64,000 nucleotides of DNA from Arhodomonas aquaeolei DSM 8974. Its GTDB lineage: Bacteria > Pseudomonadota > Gammaproteobacteria > Nitrococcales > Nitrococcaceae. The notes beneath the pieces were generated by a model, which ran no database searches, was not told the DNA's origin, and saw only the letters and a program-made list of their open reading frames with translations. The stretch is from contig NZ_KB894806.1 in the NCBI RefSeq assembly GCF_000374645.1, positions 1 to 64,000 of the forward strand. Direction: 5' to 3'. The position numbers were made by a program, and so were the translations under genes. Below are positions 27,033 to 35,912 of the stretch, piece after piece (positions within the stretch are counted from its first letter, which is position 1; the number at the start of each line of letters is the position of its first letter).

Positions 27033-27729
27033 CGTGGTCCGTGGCGTCGCGGCGGAGCTGGCGGGCCACGACCTCGCCGAGGCGCTGCAGGAAGACGGTG
27101 CCGAGCTCTCCGTGATAGCGCTCCGGGTCGCGGCTGCCGATGGCCACGATCCCCTGCACCGGGCCGTCGTCCAGCGGGATTACCGCCGCGGAGCGCAGCC
27201 CCTCGGCCCCCTCGCCGAAGGCCGCCTGCATCTGGTCGCCGCTCAGGCGGCCGACCACCGGCTGGTGGCCGAGGAAGAGCTCGCGCAACCGCCGTGCCAG
27301 GCTGTCCTCGCGGCCTGTGTGGCGGGCGTGGACGTGGCCGAGGGCGTTGCCGATCAGCGTGACCTCGACGCGGTCGGCGCGGAAGTCGCTCTGCAGCACG
27401 CCCTGCAGGGCGTTGACCGCCGCCTCGCCGCTGCCGGCGTCGAGCAGCTCCAGGGTCAGGCGGTGGAGCTGCCCGGAGAGGCGGTCGTTGTCCCGGGCGA
27501 TGCGCAGGAGCTGGTCCAGGCGCCGGCGCAGGCGGCGTTCGTCGTCGCGGAGCACACGGACCTGGTACTCCAGCAGCGAGATCGCGGGGGCCACGTCATG
27601 GGGGATGTGCAGGGTGACGAGCAGGCCCTTGTGACGGGTGAAGAAGCCGGGGTGGTCGGCCAGGTAGCCCGCGATCCGGGCCTCCTCCGCCTCGTCCACG
27701 GCCGGCTCGTTTTCGGCGTACTCGTTCAT
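27025..27729 (-). CDS. DUF484 family protein (GAF-like)
   Basis: The 234-residue protein starts with the DUF484 pattern RIAGYLADHPGFFTRHKGLLVTLHIPHD, followed by a short coiled coil (VLRDDERRLRRRLDQLL) and a GAF-like domain ending in GIVAIGSRDPERYHGELGTVFLQRLGEVVAR. No biochemical role is established for the family. It is conserved between dapF and xerC and overlaps both neighbours by a few bases, so the genes are co-translated. Confidence 0.92.
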   Translation of the reverse strand: MNEYAENEPAVDEAEEARIAGYLADHPGFFTRHKGLLVTLHIPHDVAPAISLLEYQVRVLRDDERRLRRRLDQLLRIARDNDRLSGQLHRLTLELLDAGSGEAAVNALQGVLQSDFRADRVEVTLIGNALGHVHARHTGREDSLARRLRELFLGHQPVVGRLSGDQMQAAFGEGAEGLRSAAVIPLDDGPVQGIVAIGSRDPERYHGELGTVFLQRLGEVVARQLRRDATDHDG

Positions 27730-28598
27730 GGTGCCGGGTCTTCCGTTGCCGGGGGCGCGGGCATGACGCCGTCGAAGACGTGACGCGCCGGTCCGGTCAT
27801 GATCACCGGTGCGTCACCGCCCGCCCAGTCTATCACCAGTGTACCGCCGCGCAGTGCCACCTCGACGTGCTCGTCGAGCAGGCCGCGGAGCCGGCCCGCC
27901 ACCACCGCGGCGCAGGCGCCGGTGCCGCAGGCCAGGGTCTCGCCGGCGCCGCGTTCGTAGACGCGCACGCGGGCGTGGCCACCGTCGACGACCTGGAGGA
28001 AACCGGCGTTGACCCGGTTGGGGAAGTCGGAATGGCGCTCGATGGTGGGGCCGAGCTCGGTGACCGGTGCGCGGTCGACGTCCTCGACGAGCAGCACGGC
28101 ATGGGGGTTGCCCATGGATACCGCGCTGATCTCGAGCTCGGCGCCGTCGACGAGCAGCGGATACGCCACCGCGCGTTCCTCGGTGCGGAACGGGATGGCG
28201 TCGGGCTCGAGCTCCGGCGGGCCCATGTCCACGGAGACGTCGTCATCGCGCAGGGTGACCGTGATCAGCCGGCCCGCGGTTTCGATGCGCAGGGTCCCGG
28301 TGCCGGCGAGGCCGCGTTGCTGGAGAAACCGGGCGAGGCAGCGGATGCCGTTGCCGCAGTGCTCCACCTCGCCGCCGTCGGCGTTGAAGATGCGGTAGCG
28401 GAAGTCCGCGTCGTCGCGGGTCGGGGGTTCGGCGAGCAGCACCTGGTCGCAGCCCACGCCCAGGCGCCGGTGGGCGATCGCCCGGACCTGCGGGGCGGTG
28501 AGCTCGACGGGCTCGGCGGTGGCGTCGATGACGACGAAATCGTTGCCGAGGCCCTCCATCTTGGCGAAGTGCAGTGCCTGCATGAGGATGTCCGTCAC
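27726..28598 (-). CDS. dapF: Diaminopimelate epimerase
   Basis: The 290-residue epimerase converts LL- to meso-diaminopimelate for lysine and peptidoglycan. The catalytic Cys pair is visible: Cys81 in EHCGNGIRCLARF and Cys224 in TLACGTGACA. The typical start KMEGLGNDFVVIDA is present. Translation may begin at GTG 28598, overlapping the upstream stop codon, or at an internal ATG 15 nt later, which would give a more usual N-terminus. Confidence 0.96.
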   Translation of the reverse strand: MTDILMQALHFAKMEGLGNDFVVIDATAEPVELTAPQVRAIAHRRLGVGCDQVLLAEPPTRDDADFRYRIFNADGGEVEHCGNGIRCLARFLQQRGLAGTGTLRIETAGRLITVTLRDDDVSVDMGPPELEPDAIPFRTEERAVAYPLLVDGAELEISAVSMGNPHAVLLVEDVDRAPVTELGPTIERHSDFPNRVNAGFLQVVDGGHARVRVYERGAGETLACGTGACAAVVAGRLRGLLDEHVEVALRGGTLVIDWAGGDAPVIMTGPARHVFDGVMPAPPATEDPAP

Positions 28599-28777
28599 AG
28601 CATGAAAAACAGTATCAGGGCGATCAGGCCGAGCCCCGCGACGAGCGCGCGCGGCGTGACCTGCCGGCCGTACGGCCGCCCGGCGAACCGGTTCAGGCTC
28701 TGCCAGAACTGCCAGAGGAAGAAGACGAGTACGGGTATCAGCGCTACCAGCGCCACCGGCAGGTTGTCGCCAGACAC
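28595..28777 (-). CDS. Small two-helix membrane protein upstream of dapF
   Basis: A 60-residue frame starting at GTG 28777 encodes two hydrophobic helices, LPVALVALIPVLVFFLWQFW and ALVAGLGLIALILFFML, separated by a basic loop SLNRFAGRPYGRQVTPR. It overlaps the dapF start by 4 bp. An AGAGG sequence lies about 14 nt upstream of the GTG. I do not recognise the family; the membrane-like composition and tight coupling argue that it is real. Confidence 0.55.
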   Translation of the reverse strand: MSGDNLPVALVALIPVLVFFLWQFWQSLNRFAGRPYGRQVTPRALVAGLGLIALILFFML

Positions 28778-28880
28778 CGTCGTGGTGATCCTCTTGTCTC
28801 GCGCGGGGGCTTGATCATCCCCTCGGGCCGAGGATATGGCCCGGCGCGCGAGGTGACAAGCGCACACGCCGGGCGGTGGT

Positions 28881-30131
28881 TCAGTCCGGTCCGGGGAGAT
28901 GCTCGCCGTGCCAGAGATCGGCGTAGCGCTCGCGCTCGCGCACGACTGTGACCCGGCCACCGTCGACCAGCAGCTCCGGCGGCCGGGGCCGGGCGTTGTA
29001 GTTGGAGGCCATGACGAAGCCGTAGGCCCCCGCGGAGTGCACCGCGAGGACGTCGCCGGCGGCGAGCGCCAGCTCGCGCTCGCCGCCGAGAGTATCCGCG
29101 CTCTCGCACACCGGGCCGACGATGTCGTAGGCGGCGGCCGGGCGGTCGCTGCGCGGTTGCACCGCCTCGATGGCCTGCCAAGCTTGGTAGAGCGCCGGGC
29201 GCAGCAGGTCGTTCATGCCGGCGTCCACCACCGCGAAGTCGCGCCCGCCGTTGTGCTTGAGATATTCCACCCGGGTGAGCATGACGCCGGCGTTGCCGAC
29301 GATGGCCCGCCCCGGCTCGATGAGCAGGCGCTGGGTGCGGTCTGCCAGGCGCTCGAGCAGTGCGGCGGCGTAGTCGTCCGGCGCCGGCGGCGCCTCGTCG
29401 CGGTAGCGGATGCCGACACCGCCGCCGAGGTCCAGGTGCTCCAGTTCGATGCCGTCGGCGGCGAGGCTGTCCACCAGCACCAGCAGGCGGTCGAGGGCGT
29501 CCGCGACGGGGGTCACGGAGGTGAGCTGTGAGCCGATGTGGCAGTCGGCGCCGGTGATCCGGATGCCGGGCATGGTCGCGGCCTCGCGGTAGAGCGCGGC
29601 GGCCTCGTCGATGCCCACGCCGAACTTGTTCTCCTTGAGCCCGGTGGAGATGTACGGGTGTGTCTGCGGGTCGACGTCCGGGTTCACGCGGATGGAGACT
29701 GGTGCCTGCCGGTCCGCTGCCCGGGCGACGCGGTCCAGGCGTTGGAGCTCGGCCGCGGACTCCACGTTGAACGCCAGGATGCCCGCCTCAAGGGCGCGGC
29801 GCATCTCCGCCTCGCTCTTGCCCACGCCGGAGAACACCACCTTCGCCGGATCGCCGCCGGCGGCGAGCACGCGCTCCAGCTCGCCGCCGGAGACGATGTC
29901 GAAGCCGGAGCCGAGACGGGCGAGGAGGTTGAGCACGGCGAGGTTGCCGTTCGCCTTGACCGCGTAGCAGACCAGGTGGTCATGGCCGGCGAAGGCCGCG
30001 TCGAAGGCGCGCCATGCCGACTCGATGGCGGCGCGGGAGTAGACGTACGCGGGGGTGCCGTGCTCGTCGGCGATGGCCTGCAGGGGGACGTCCTCGGCCC
30101 ACCACTGGCCGTCGCGAAGCTCGAAGCCCAT
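28881..30131 (-). CDS. lysA: Diaminopimelate decarboxylase
   Basis: The 416-residue PLP enzyme performs the last step of lysine synthesis. The PLP lysine is in CYAVKANGN, and the fold-III barrel motifs HIGSQLT, LDLGGGVGI and EPGRAIVGNAG are present, as is the C-terminal GPVCESAD block with the catalytic Cys. It follows the small lptM-like gene by 9 bp and leads into dapF after about 100 bp. Confidence 0.96.
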   Translation of the reverse strand: MGFELRDGQWWAEDVPLQAIADEHGTPAYVYSRAAIESAWRAFDAAFAGHDHLVCYAVKANGNLAVLNLLARLGSGFDIVSGGELERVLAAGGDPAKVVFSGVGKSEAEMRRALEAGILAFNVESAAELQRLDRVARAADRQAPVSIRVNPDVDPQTHPYISTGLKENKFGVGIDEAAALYREAATMPGIRITGADCHIGSQLTSVTPVADALDRLLVLVDSLAADGIELEHLDLGGGVGIRYRDEAPPAPDDYAAALLERLADRTQRLLIEPGRAIVGNAGVMLTRVEYLKHNGGRDFAVVDAGMNDLLRPALYQAWQAIEAVQPRSDRPAAAYDIVGPVCESADTLGGERELALAAGDVLAVHSAGAYGFVMASNYNARPRPPELLVDGGRVTVVRERERYADLWHGEHLPGPD

Positions 30132-30140
30132 GGATGCTCC

Positions 30141-30284
30141 TCAGTCGTTTGCGGTGTTGGCTGGCTGGCCGTCCGCGGGGGTGTCCGCCGGCGGCGGCAG
30201 GTAGAGATCCCCCTTGCGCCCGCATCCGGCCAGGGCCGTGAGGGCGGCGAGGGCGACGGCAATGGCGGCGGCTCGAAGCGTCAT
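30141..30284 (-). CDS. lptM: Small LptM-like lipoprotein
   Basis: This 47-residue gene starts at the ATG whose complement is at 30282-30284. It encodes a signal peptide ending in lipobox LTALAGC, followed by the conserved GRKGDLYLPPP motif, as in LptM (formerly YifL), which assists maturation of the LptD/LptE outer-membrane translocon. AGGAGG lies just upstream of the start. Its position immediately before lysA is the usual one in gammaproteobacteria. Confidence 0.88.
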   Translation of the reverse strand: MTLRAAAIAVALAALTALAGCGRKGDLYLPPPADTPADGQPANTAND

Positions 30285-30415
30285 GGGACCTCCTGGGAAA
30301 ACACGGCATTATAGCGATGATGCCCGGCGCTGTTGACGGGCGCCACCCGTCGCCGCACGTGAGAACGCGGTGTTCCTAGTAGAATGCCCGCGGCAAACGT
30401 ATGCGGAGGATCGAG

Positions 30416-31087
30416 ATGAGCGAGGAACTGCTGGAGACGGTCGAGACCGGTGCCCGCGAGGACGCGGATGCCGCCGTGATCTGGCTGCACGGGCTGGGGG
30501 CCGATGGCCATGACTTCGAGCCCGTCGTCCCGGAGCTGGGGCTGCCCCGTGACGCACGGGTGCGGTTCGTCTTCCCCCACGCACCGGTGCGCCCGGTCAC
30601 GCTGAATGCCGGCATGTCCATGCGTGCCTGGTACGACCTCTACGGCCTCGACGAGTCCATGCACGAGGACGCCGATGGCCTGGAGCGCAGCCGCGCGGCG
30701 GTCACCGCGCTGATCGAGCGGGAGTCCGGGCGCGGTGTCCCCGCGGAGCGGCTGGTGCTCGCGGGTTTCTCCCAGGGCGGCGCCGTGGCCCTGCACACCG
30801 CGCTCAACCATCCGCAGCGGCTTGCCGGCATCATGGGCCTGTCCACCTACCTGCCCCTGCGCGAGCGCCTCGCGGAGGCGCCAGCGGCCAACGCGGACAC
30901 CCCGGTGTTCATGGCCCACGGCCGTCAGGACCCGGTCCTGCCCTTCGAGTTCGGGCGGCGCTCCGCCGAGCGCCTGGAACAGGCGGGCTACACCGTGGAG
31001 TGGCACGACTATCCCATGCAGCACGCCGTGTGCATGGAGGAAATCCACGCCATCGGCGCCTGGCTGCGGCGGGTGCTCTCGCTGTAA
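30416..31087 (+). CDS. Alpha/beta-hydrolase carboxylesterase/phospholipase family
   Basis: The 223-residue protein is of the carboxylesterase/thioesterase (YpfH/EstB-like) family. The oxyanion motif HGLGADG is at 25-31, the nucleophile elbow GFSQGG at 117-122 (Ser119), Asp172 follows HGRQ and His203 lies in PMQHAVC. GGAGGA 5 nt upstream of ATG 30416 supports this start over the in-frame ATG at 30401. Its last 67 nt before the final codons are repeated at 39010-39076 beyond the catabolic island. Confidence 0.93.
   Translation: MSEELLETVETGAREDADAAVIWLHGLGADGHDFEPVVPELGLPRDARVRFVFPHAPVRPVTLNAGMSMRAWYDLYGLDESMHEDADGLERSRAAVTALIERESGRGVPAERLVLAGFSQGGAVALHTALNHPQRLAGIMGLSTYLPLRERLAEAPAANADTPVFMAHGRQDPVLPFEFGRRSAERLEQAGYTVEWHDYPMQHAVCMEEIHAIGAWLRRVLSL
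31009..31075 (+). repeat. Direct repeat, left copy (3' end of hydrolase gene)
   Basis: These 67 bp match 39010-39076 with a single mismatch (31040 G versus 39041 A). They encode YPMQHAVCMEEIHAIGAWLRRV of the hydrolase. Outside this segment the two copies diverge immediately. Confidence 0.9.
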
Positions 31088-31158
31088 GGGGCCGCGCGGG
31101 GCGGGCGGAGGCCGGCGTTCCCCGGCGGCATTGCACGGATCGCACTTCGCCCCACGGG

Positions 31159-32328
31159 TTAGCGGTGCCGGTCCGTGTGCAGGACCTGCCAGCGTGCCGC
31201 GGTCTCCAGATCCGGTTCGACGCCGAGACCGGGATCGCCGGAGAGCGTCATCCCGCCGTCGCTGACGGCGGGATAGGGCTGTGCCAGTGTCCGGCGGAGC
31301 GGATTCGGGTTGCTGTCGACCTCCAGCAGGCCATCGCCGCCGGCCGCGGCGAGCAGGTGCGCCGAGGCGATAAGCCCGATACCGCCACCCAGATAGTGGG
31401 GGCAGTACCGGCGCCCCGCCCCCCGCGCACGCCGGGCGACGGTGTAGCAGCCGGTGATACCGCCCCATTTGCAGAGGTCGGGCTGCAACACCGACAGGGC
31501 GCCGAGCTCGATGCTTTGGTCGAACCCGGGGGCATCGGCGAGGTTCTCGCCGCCGGCCAGCGCCACCGGCGAGGCCCGGGCCAGTGTCGTCCAGTCCGCC
31601 GCGGGTGAATCCACCGGCATGGGCTCCTCCAGCCATTCGAGCCGCTCATGGGGCAGGTGCCGCACCATGTCCAGCGCGGTGTCCCGGTCCCAGGCCTGAT
31701 TGGCGTCCAGCATGAGCTGCTCGCCGTCGCCGAGATCGTCCGCCGCGGCGCGGGCCACCGACAGGTCCGCGGCGGCGTCGAATCCCACCTTGATCTTGAA
31801 TGCCCGGTAGCCGGCGGCGCGGCATTCGGCAACGCGCTCCCCGGCCAGCTCCGGATTGATGCCGCTGGCATAGACGGGTACCCGCTGCCGGTCGGCGCCC
31901 AGCAGCTGCCACAGGGGGACGCGGCGGCGGCGTGCCGCCAGGTCCCACAGGGCGAGGTCGACGCCGGCCAGCGCCTGGGCTACGGGTCCGTATTCGCGTG
32001 TCTGCAGCACCAGCGTGTGCGTTTCACCGGCGAGCCGGGCGTAGGCCTGATCGGGGCTGGTGAAGGAGCGGCCCACCAGCCTGGGCGCGAGCACGGAGTC
32101 CACCAGCCGGGCCCGGTGCTCGGCCCCGCAGGTGGGAAAATTGCACCAGATCTCTCCCCATCCGAAGGCGCCGTCCGGGTCCTCGACCCGGACCAGGACC
32201 GCCGGGCGGTCGGTCATCACCCCGAACGATGTACGCACCGGGGTGTCGATCGGTGCCCGGAAGACCCATGCCTGCACACGGCTGACCGAGACCGGGCCGG
32301 CGTCGGGAAGCGTCACGGGGGCGTTCAT
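31159..32328 (-). CDS. Enolase-superfamily protein, mandelate racemase subgroup
   Basis: The 389-residue protein has the capping domain (about 15-135) and a TIM barrel with FKIKVG (the KxK acid/base pair), metal ligands in LDANQAW, EEPM and GGEN, and an Asp-His dyad formed by LQPDLCKWGG and YCPHYLGGG. This full residue set defines the mandelate racemase subgroup, which removes an alpha proton from a hydroxy or sugar acid and acts as racemase or dehydratase. Substrate is not deducible. AGGAG precedes the ATG. It is 13 bp downstream of the aldehyde dehydrogenase gene and should share its operator-controlled promoter. Confidence 0.88.
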   Translation of the reverse strand: MNAPVTLPDAGPVSVSRVQAWVFRAPIDTPVRTSFGVMTDRPAVLVRVEDPDGAFGWGEIWCNFPTCGAEHRARLVDSVLAPRLVGRSFTSPDQAYARLAGETHTLVLQTREYGPVAQALAGVDLALWDLAARRRRVPLWQLLGADRQRVPVYASGINPELAGERVAECRAAGYRAFKIKVGFDAAADLSVARAAADDLGDGEQLMLDANQAWDRDTALDMVRHLPHERLEWLEEPMPVDSPAADWTTLARASPVALAGGENLADAPGFDQSIELGALSVLQPDLCKWGGITGCYTVARRARGAGRRYCPHYLGGGIGLIASAHLLAAAGGDGLLEVDSNPNPLRRTLAQPYPAVSDGGMTLSGDPGLGVEPDLETAARWQVLHTDRHR

Positions 32329-32341
32329 GCCGGTTCTCCTC

Positions 32342-33778
32342 CTACGCGTGCCGGAGATAGGCGGAATGCTCGGTGGTGTAGAAGGTGACGGCGGAACGGC
32401 CCACGGAGTAGGCGCCCACGCCGGAGTGACGGATACCGCCGAAGGGCATGTGGTCGTCCGGCACGGTGCCGTGATTGACGTGCATCATGCCGTTCTGGCT
32501 GTGGTCCAGAAACCGCTGTACCAGGTGGTTGTCGTTGGAGAACAGCGCCGAGGTCAGGCCGTACTCGACGCCGTTGAGGATCGTCAGGGCCTCGTCGAAA
32601 TCGCGGTAGGTCAGCACCGAGAGCACCGGCCCGAAGATCTCCTCCCGGGCGACGCTCATCTGCGGGGTGACGTCGGCGAGGACCGTGGGCTCGAAGAAGA
32701 AACCGTCCTCGCAGCCGGAGACCTGTGCCCTCCGGCCGCCGGTGAGCGCACGGGCGCCCGCTTCCAGGCCCTCGCGGACGTAGGCGTCCACGCGCTCCAG
32801 CTGGTCGCGGTTGGTCAGCGGTCCCATGGTGGTGCCGTCGACGGCGCCGTCGCCCAGGCGTTCCGCCTCGGCGCGGGCGACCAGCCCCCGGAGGACGTCG
32901 TCGCGGAGATCCTCCCGGACGATGACCCGGCTGATCGCGGTGCAACGCTGTCCGGCGCACTGGTTGGCCGCGCCCACCACCTGGTCCAGGCAGCCGTCGA
33001 GATCGTCGCTATCGTTGATGACCACGGCGTTCTTGCCGCCGAGCTCCAGCGATACCTCGGCCAGATTCGCTGCCGCCGCGGCGTAGATCCGGCGCCCGGT
33101 CGCCACCGAGCCGGTGAAAGTCACGCCGTGCACGCCCGGGTCGGAGACCAGCGCGGTCCCGGCCCCGGCGCCGCCGTGGAGCAGCTGCAGCAGCCCCGGG
33201 GGCAGTGTCTCCAGTGCCGCCTCGGCGATGATGGCCGCGGCTGCCGGGGTGAACTCCGAGGGCTTCAGTACGATGGCGTTGCCGAAGGTCAGCGCGGGTG
33301 CGATCTTGCGCATGGGGGTGAGCACGGGGAAGTTCCACGGCGTGACCGCGGCGATGACGCCGCGTGGCCGGCGCAGCACCAGGTTGCGCATGCCCGGCCG
33401 CTGGCCGGGCATGACCTCGCTGTGAGGGCGGGCGGCCTCGCCGGCCATGAAGCGGGCCTCCCGGAGTGATTTACCGGTCTCGCCGCGCGCCTCGGCGAGG
33501 GGCTTGCCCTGCTCCCGGGTCACCGCCACGGCGATGGCCTCCGCGCGCGCCTCCACTGCGTCGAGGAACCGCTGTACCTGCCGGGAGCGCTCCACCGGCG
33601 GGCGCGCGCCCCAGTCCCGCTGAGCGACGTCCGCCGCGCGGACCATGCCGGCCACTGCCTCCGGCGGAGTGGCCGTGTAACGTCCGGCCCGCTCGCCGGG
33701 GCGCGCGGGATTGTGCGTCTCGAAGCGCTTGCCGTGGTCGATCCACTCGCCGCCGCTCAGGTAGCCGTACTCGTACAT
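32342..33778 (-). CDS. NAD(P)-dependent aldehyde dehydrogenase
   Basis: The 478-residue enzyme has the full ALDH set: TPWNFPVLTPMRKIAPAL, LKPSE, FTGSVATGRRI, catalytic Glu in LELGGKNAV, catalytic Cys in NQCAGQRCTA, and EEIFGPV. The C-terminus contains PFGGIRHSGVG. It would oxidise an aldehyde intermediate of the pathway to the acid. In context, sulfolactaldehyde, tartronate semialdehyde or a ketoglutarate-type semialdehyde are possibilities; none is proven. The start at 33778 lies 55 bp from a LacI-type operator. Confidence 0.92.
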   Translation of the reverse strand: MYEYGYLSGGEWIDHGKRFETHNPARPGERAGRYTATPPEAVAGMVRAADVAQRDWGARPPVERSRQVQRFLDAVEARAEAIAVAVTREQGKPLAEARGETGKSLREARFMAGEAARPHSEVMPGQRPGMRNLVLRRPRGVIAAVTPWNFPVLTPMRKIAPALTFGNAIVLKPSEFTPAAAAIIAEAALETLPPGLLQLLHGGAGAGTALVSDPGVHGVTFTGSVATGRRIYAAAAANLAEVSLELGGKNAVVINDSDDLDGCLDQVVGAANQCAGQRCTAISRVIVREDLRDDVLRGLVARAEAERLGDGAVDGTTMGPLTNRDQLERVDAYVREGLEAGARALTGGRRAQVSGCEDGFFFEPTVLADVTPQMSVAREEIFGPVLSVLTYRDFDEALTILNGVEYGLTSALFSNDNHLVQRFLDHSQNGMMHVNHGTVPDDHMPFGGIRHSGVGAYSVGRSAVTFYTTEHSAYLRHA

Positions 33779-33833
33779 GGAAGCATCCTCCGGGTCGTGC
33801 GCCGTCGGCCGGGGCGGATTGTTCGCCCCGGCC

Positions 33834-33847
33834 TGAAAGCGCTAACA
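33834..33847. promoter_or_regulatory. LacI-type operator between the aldehyde dehydrogenase gene and lacI-family gene
   Basis: TGAAAGCGCTAACA matches the LacI/GalR operator form with a central CG (TGNNAGCGCTNNCA). The same half-site CGCTAACA recurs twice before the ABC transporter operon. Placed in the divergent promoter region, it predicts autoregulation plus control of the enzyme operon. A GGGGCG/CGCCCC inverted repeat lies just beside it at 33811-33829. Confidence 0.7.
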
Positions 33848-33894
33848 TTCAAAAAACAGATGAACAGCCGCGACAGGTACTGACTCCCGCCGCT

Positions 33895-34914
33895 ATGCAG
33901 AAAAAGCCCCCGGTCCGCATGGAAGACGTCGCCCGGATCGCCGGCGTGTCCTCGATCACCGTCTCGCGTGTGCTCAATCAGCCGGGCAAGGTGGCGGAGG
34001 AGACCCGGGAGCGCGTCCTGAATGCGATCGAGGCGGTCGGCTACGTACCCAACAGCGTCGCCGGCAGCCTGGCGTCCCGGCGAACCAGCGTTATTGCGGC
34101 GCTGGTGCCGACCATTACCAACTCCATCTTCGCGGATACGATTCACGGCCTGACCGACGTGCTCACGCCGGCGGGCTATCAGCTGCTCCTCGGTGCCACG
34201 GGGTATTCGCTGGAGAGGGAGGCACAGCTGATCACGGCCCTGCTGGCGCAGCGGCCGGCCGGGTTGCTGGTGACGGGGCTCGCCCATGCGGAGCGGGCCC
34301 GCACGCTGATGAAGTCCGCGGGTATACCCGTGGTCGAGACCTGGAACGTCCAGGGCGAGGCCGTGGACATGGCCGTGGGCTTCTCCAATTACCGCGCGTG
34401 CTACGACATGGTGGTTCGCCTCGCCGGGAACGGACACCGGTGCATCGGCTTCGTCTGTGCCCCTACCGAGGCCAATGACCGCGCCCGGGAGCGGCTGCGG
34501 GGGTACCGCAGTGCGATCCGGGACCTCGGGCTGCCGGAGCGGGCGGAACTGGTTCGCGAGGCCAAGTTCTCGTTCCACGCCGGTGCCGAGAGCGTGAACC
34601 GCATGCGTGCCGAGGTGCCGGACCTGGACGCCGTCTTCTGCGCCAACGATATCCTGGCGATCGGCGCGCTGTTCGAGTGCCAGCGCCGGGGGGTCGATGT
34701 CCCTGGCGACCTCTCCATCGCCGGCTTCGACGACGTCGAGCTGGCCTCCCAGGTCAATCCGGGCCTGACCACCGTGCGCATCCCCCGCTACGAGATCGGC
34801 CGTGAGGCCGCGCGCATGCTGATGCAGCGCGTCGACGGCCGGCCGGTCAGTCCCGGCATCCTCGATCTCGGCTTCGAGATCGTCGAGCGCCAGAGTACTG
34901 TTCGCCCCGGGTGA
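33895..34914 (+). CDS. LacI-family transcriptional regulator of the catabolic island
   Basis: The 339-residue repressor has the LacI HTH (RMEDVARIAGVSSITVSRVLNQPGKV, about residues 8-33) with hinge motif YVPNSVAGSLASRR, and a periplasmic-binding-like effector domain (about 64-335). It shows GFVCAPTEANDRARERLRGY and FCANDILAIGALFECQRRG. LacI-family proteins of this GntR/IdnR-like type usually sense sugars or sugar acids. The start at 33895 is the ATG nearest the HTH; longer frames run into the operator. It is convergent with the HIBADH-family gene, 41 bp apart. Confidence 0.93.
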   Translation: MQKKPPVRMEDVARIAGVSSITVSRVLNQPGKVAEETRERVLNAIEAVGYVPNSVAGSLASRRTSVIAALVPTITNSIFADTIHGLTDVLTPAGYQLLLGATGYSLEREAQLITALLAQRPAGLLVTGLAHAERARTLMKSAGIPVVETWNVQGEAVDMAVGFSNYRACYDMVVRLAGNGHRCIGFVCAPTEANDRARERLRGYRSAIRDLGLPERAELVREAKFSFHAGAESVNRMRAEVPDLDAVFCANDILAIGALFECQRRGVDVPGDLSIAGFDDVELASQVNPGLTTVRIPRYEIGREAARMLMQRVDGRPVSPGILDLGFEIVERQSTVRPG

Positions 34915-34955
34915 CGGCCGGTGTCGGGGCGCGGGGTTCGCACGCAGCGGCGGCA

Positions 34956-35849
34956 TCATCCCTCCGCGTGGTCCGTCACCAGGCCGCGCATGGTTTCGTA
35001 CAGGGCGGTCCAGTCCTGGCGGCCGCGGCCGTCCTGCCGTGCCAGGGCGTAGGTCTGCCGGGCTACCGCGCCCATGTAGGTGGGCACGTTGAGCCCGGCC
35101 GCCAGCTCCAGGGCCAGACCCAGGTCCTTGTGGGCGAGGTCGACCATGAAGCCGGGGGTCAGGTCGCCCTTGAGGACCTTGCTCGGGTAGGTGGTGCCCA
35201 TGTGCCCCTGGCCGGCCACTGTGCCCAGCATCACCTGCCGCGACTGCTCCCGGTCCAGGCCGCTGGATTCGGCCAGCACCAGAGCCTCCGCCGTCAGCGC
35301 GTTAAGGGCGATGGACATGTAGTTATTGACCACCTTCATGCGCTGTCCGGTGCCCACCGGTCCGCAGTGAAAGATGGTGTCGCCCATCCGCTCGAGCAGC
35401 GGCCGGGCGCGTTCGACGTGCGCCGCCTCGCCACCGGCCATGATCAGTAGCCTGCCTTCCACGGCGTGCTGCGAGGAGCGTCCGACCGGGGCGTCGACGA
35501 CGGCCACGTCCTGCTCGGAGAGCCGGCGGTGGAAGGCGTCGGTATGGGCCGGGAGGATCGTGCTCATGTCGATGTACAGGGTATCCGGGGCGAGTGCGCC
35601 GGCGATGCCGTCGGCACCGAACAGGGCATCCCCGACGATATCCCCGTTGGGCAGCATGGTGATGACCGCGTCCCGTCCCTCGGCGGCCTCTCGCGGTGAA
35701 GCGGCTCGTTCGGCGCCGTCTGCCTCCAGTGCGGCGGCCGCATCGGCGTTGACGTCATGGACACGCACCGCGTAGCCGGCGCGCAGCAGATTGCGCGCCA
35801 TGGGGGTGCCCATGGTGCCGACGCCGACGAATCCAATGGTTCGAATCAT
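34956..35849 (-). CDS. 3-hydroxyisobutyrate dehydrogenase family, YihU-like (sulfolactaldehyde reductase type)
   Basis: The 297-residue beta-hydroxyacid dehydrogenase has Rossmann motif GFVGVGTMGTPMARNL. It then departs from ordinary HIBADHs: where those read PVSGG, this one reads PVGRSS, and it shares long stretches with E. coli YihU as I recall it (ITMLPNGD, IDMST, NNYMSIALNAL, LAHKDLG, GRGRQDW). YihU reduces sulfolactaldehyde to dihydroxypropanesulfonate, and the Arg of the VGR motif and the Asn pair in VNNYM are its sulfonate-binding residues. Catalytic Lys is in MKVVNNY. The gene follows the transporter genes on the same strand. Confidence 0.85.
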   Translation of the reverse strand: MIRTIGFVGVGTMGTPMARNLLRAGYAVRVHDVNADAAAALEADGAERAASPREAAEGRDAVITMLPNGDIVGDALFGADGIAGALAPDTLYIDMSTILPAHTDAFHRRLSEQDVAVVDAPVGRSSQHAVEGRLLIMAGGEAAHVERARPLLERMGDTIFHCGPVGTGQRMKVVNNYMSIALNALTAEALVLAESSGLDREQSRQVMLGTVAGQGHMGTTYPSKVLKGDLTPGFMVDLAHKDLGLALELAAGLNVPTYMGAVARQTYALARQDGRGRQDWTALYETMRGLVTDHAEG

Positions 35850-35912
35850 CTGTCTCTCCCTTGATGCTCCTGCGGGACCGGCGGGCGCGGCCGACGCCGC
35901 GCCCGCGATGCG

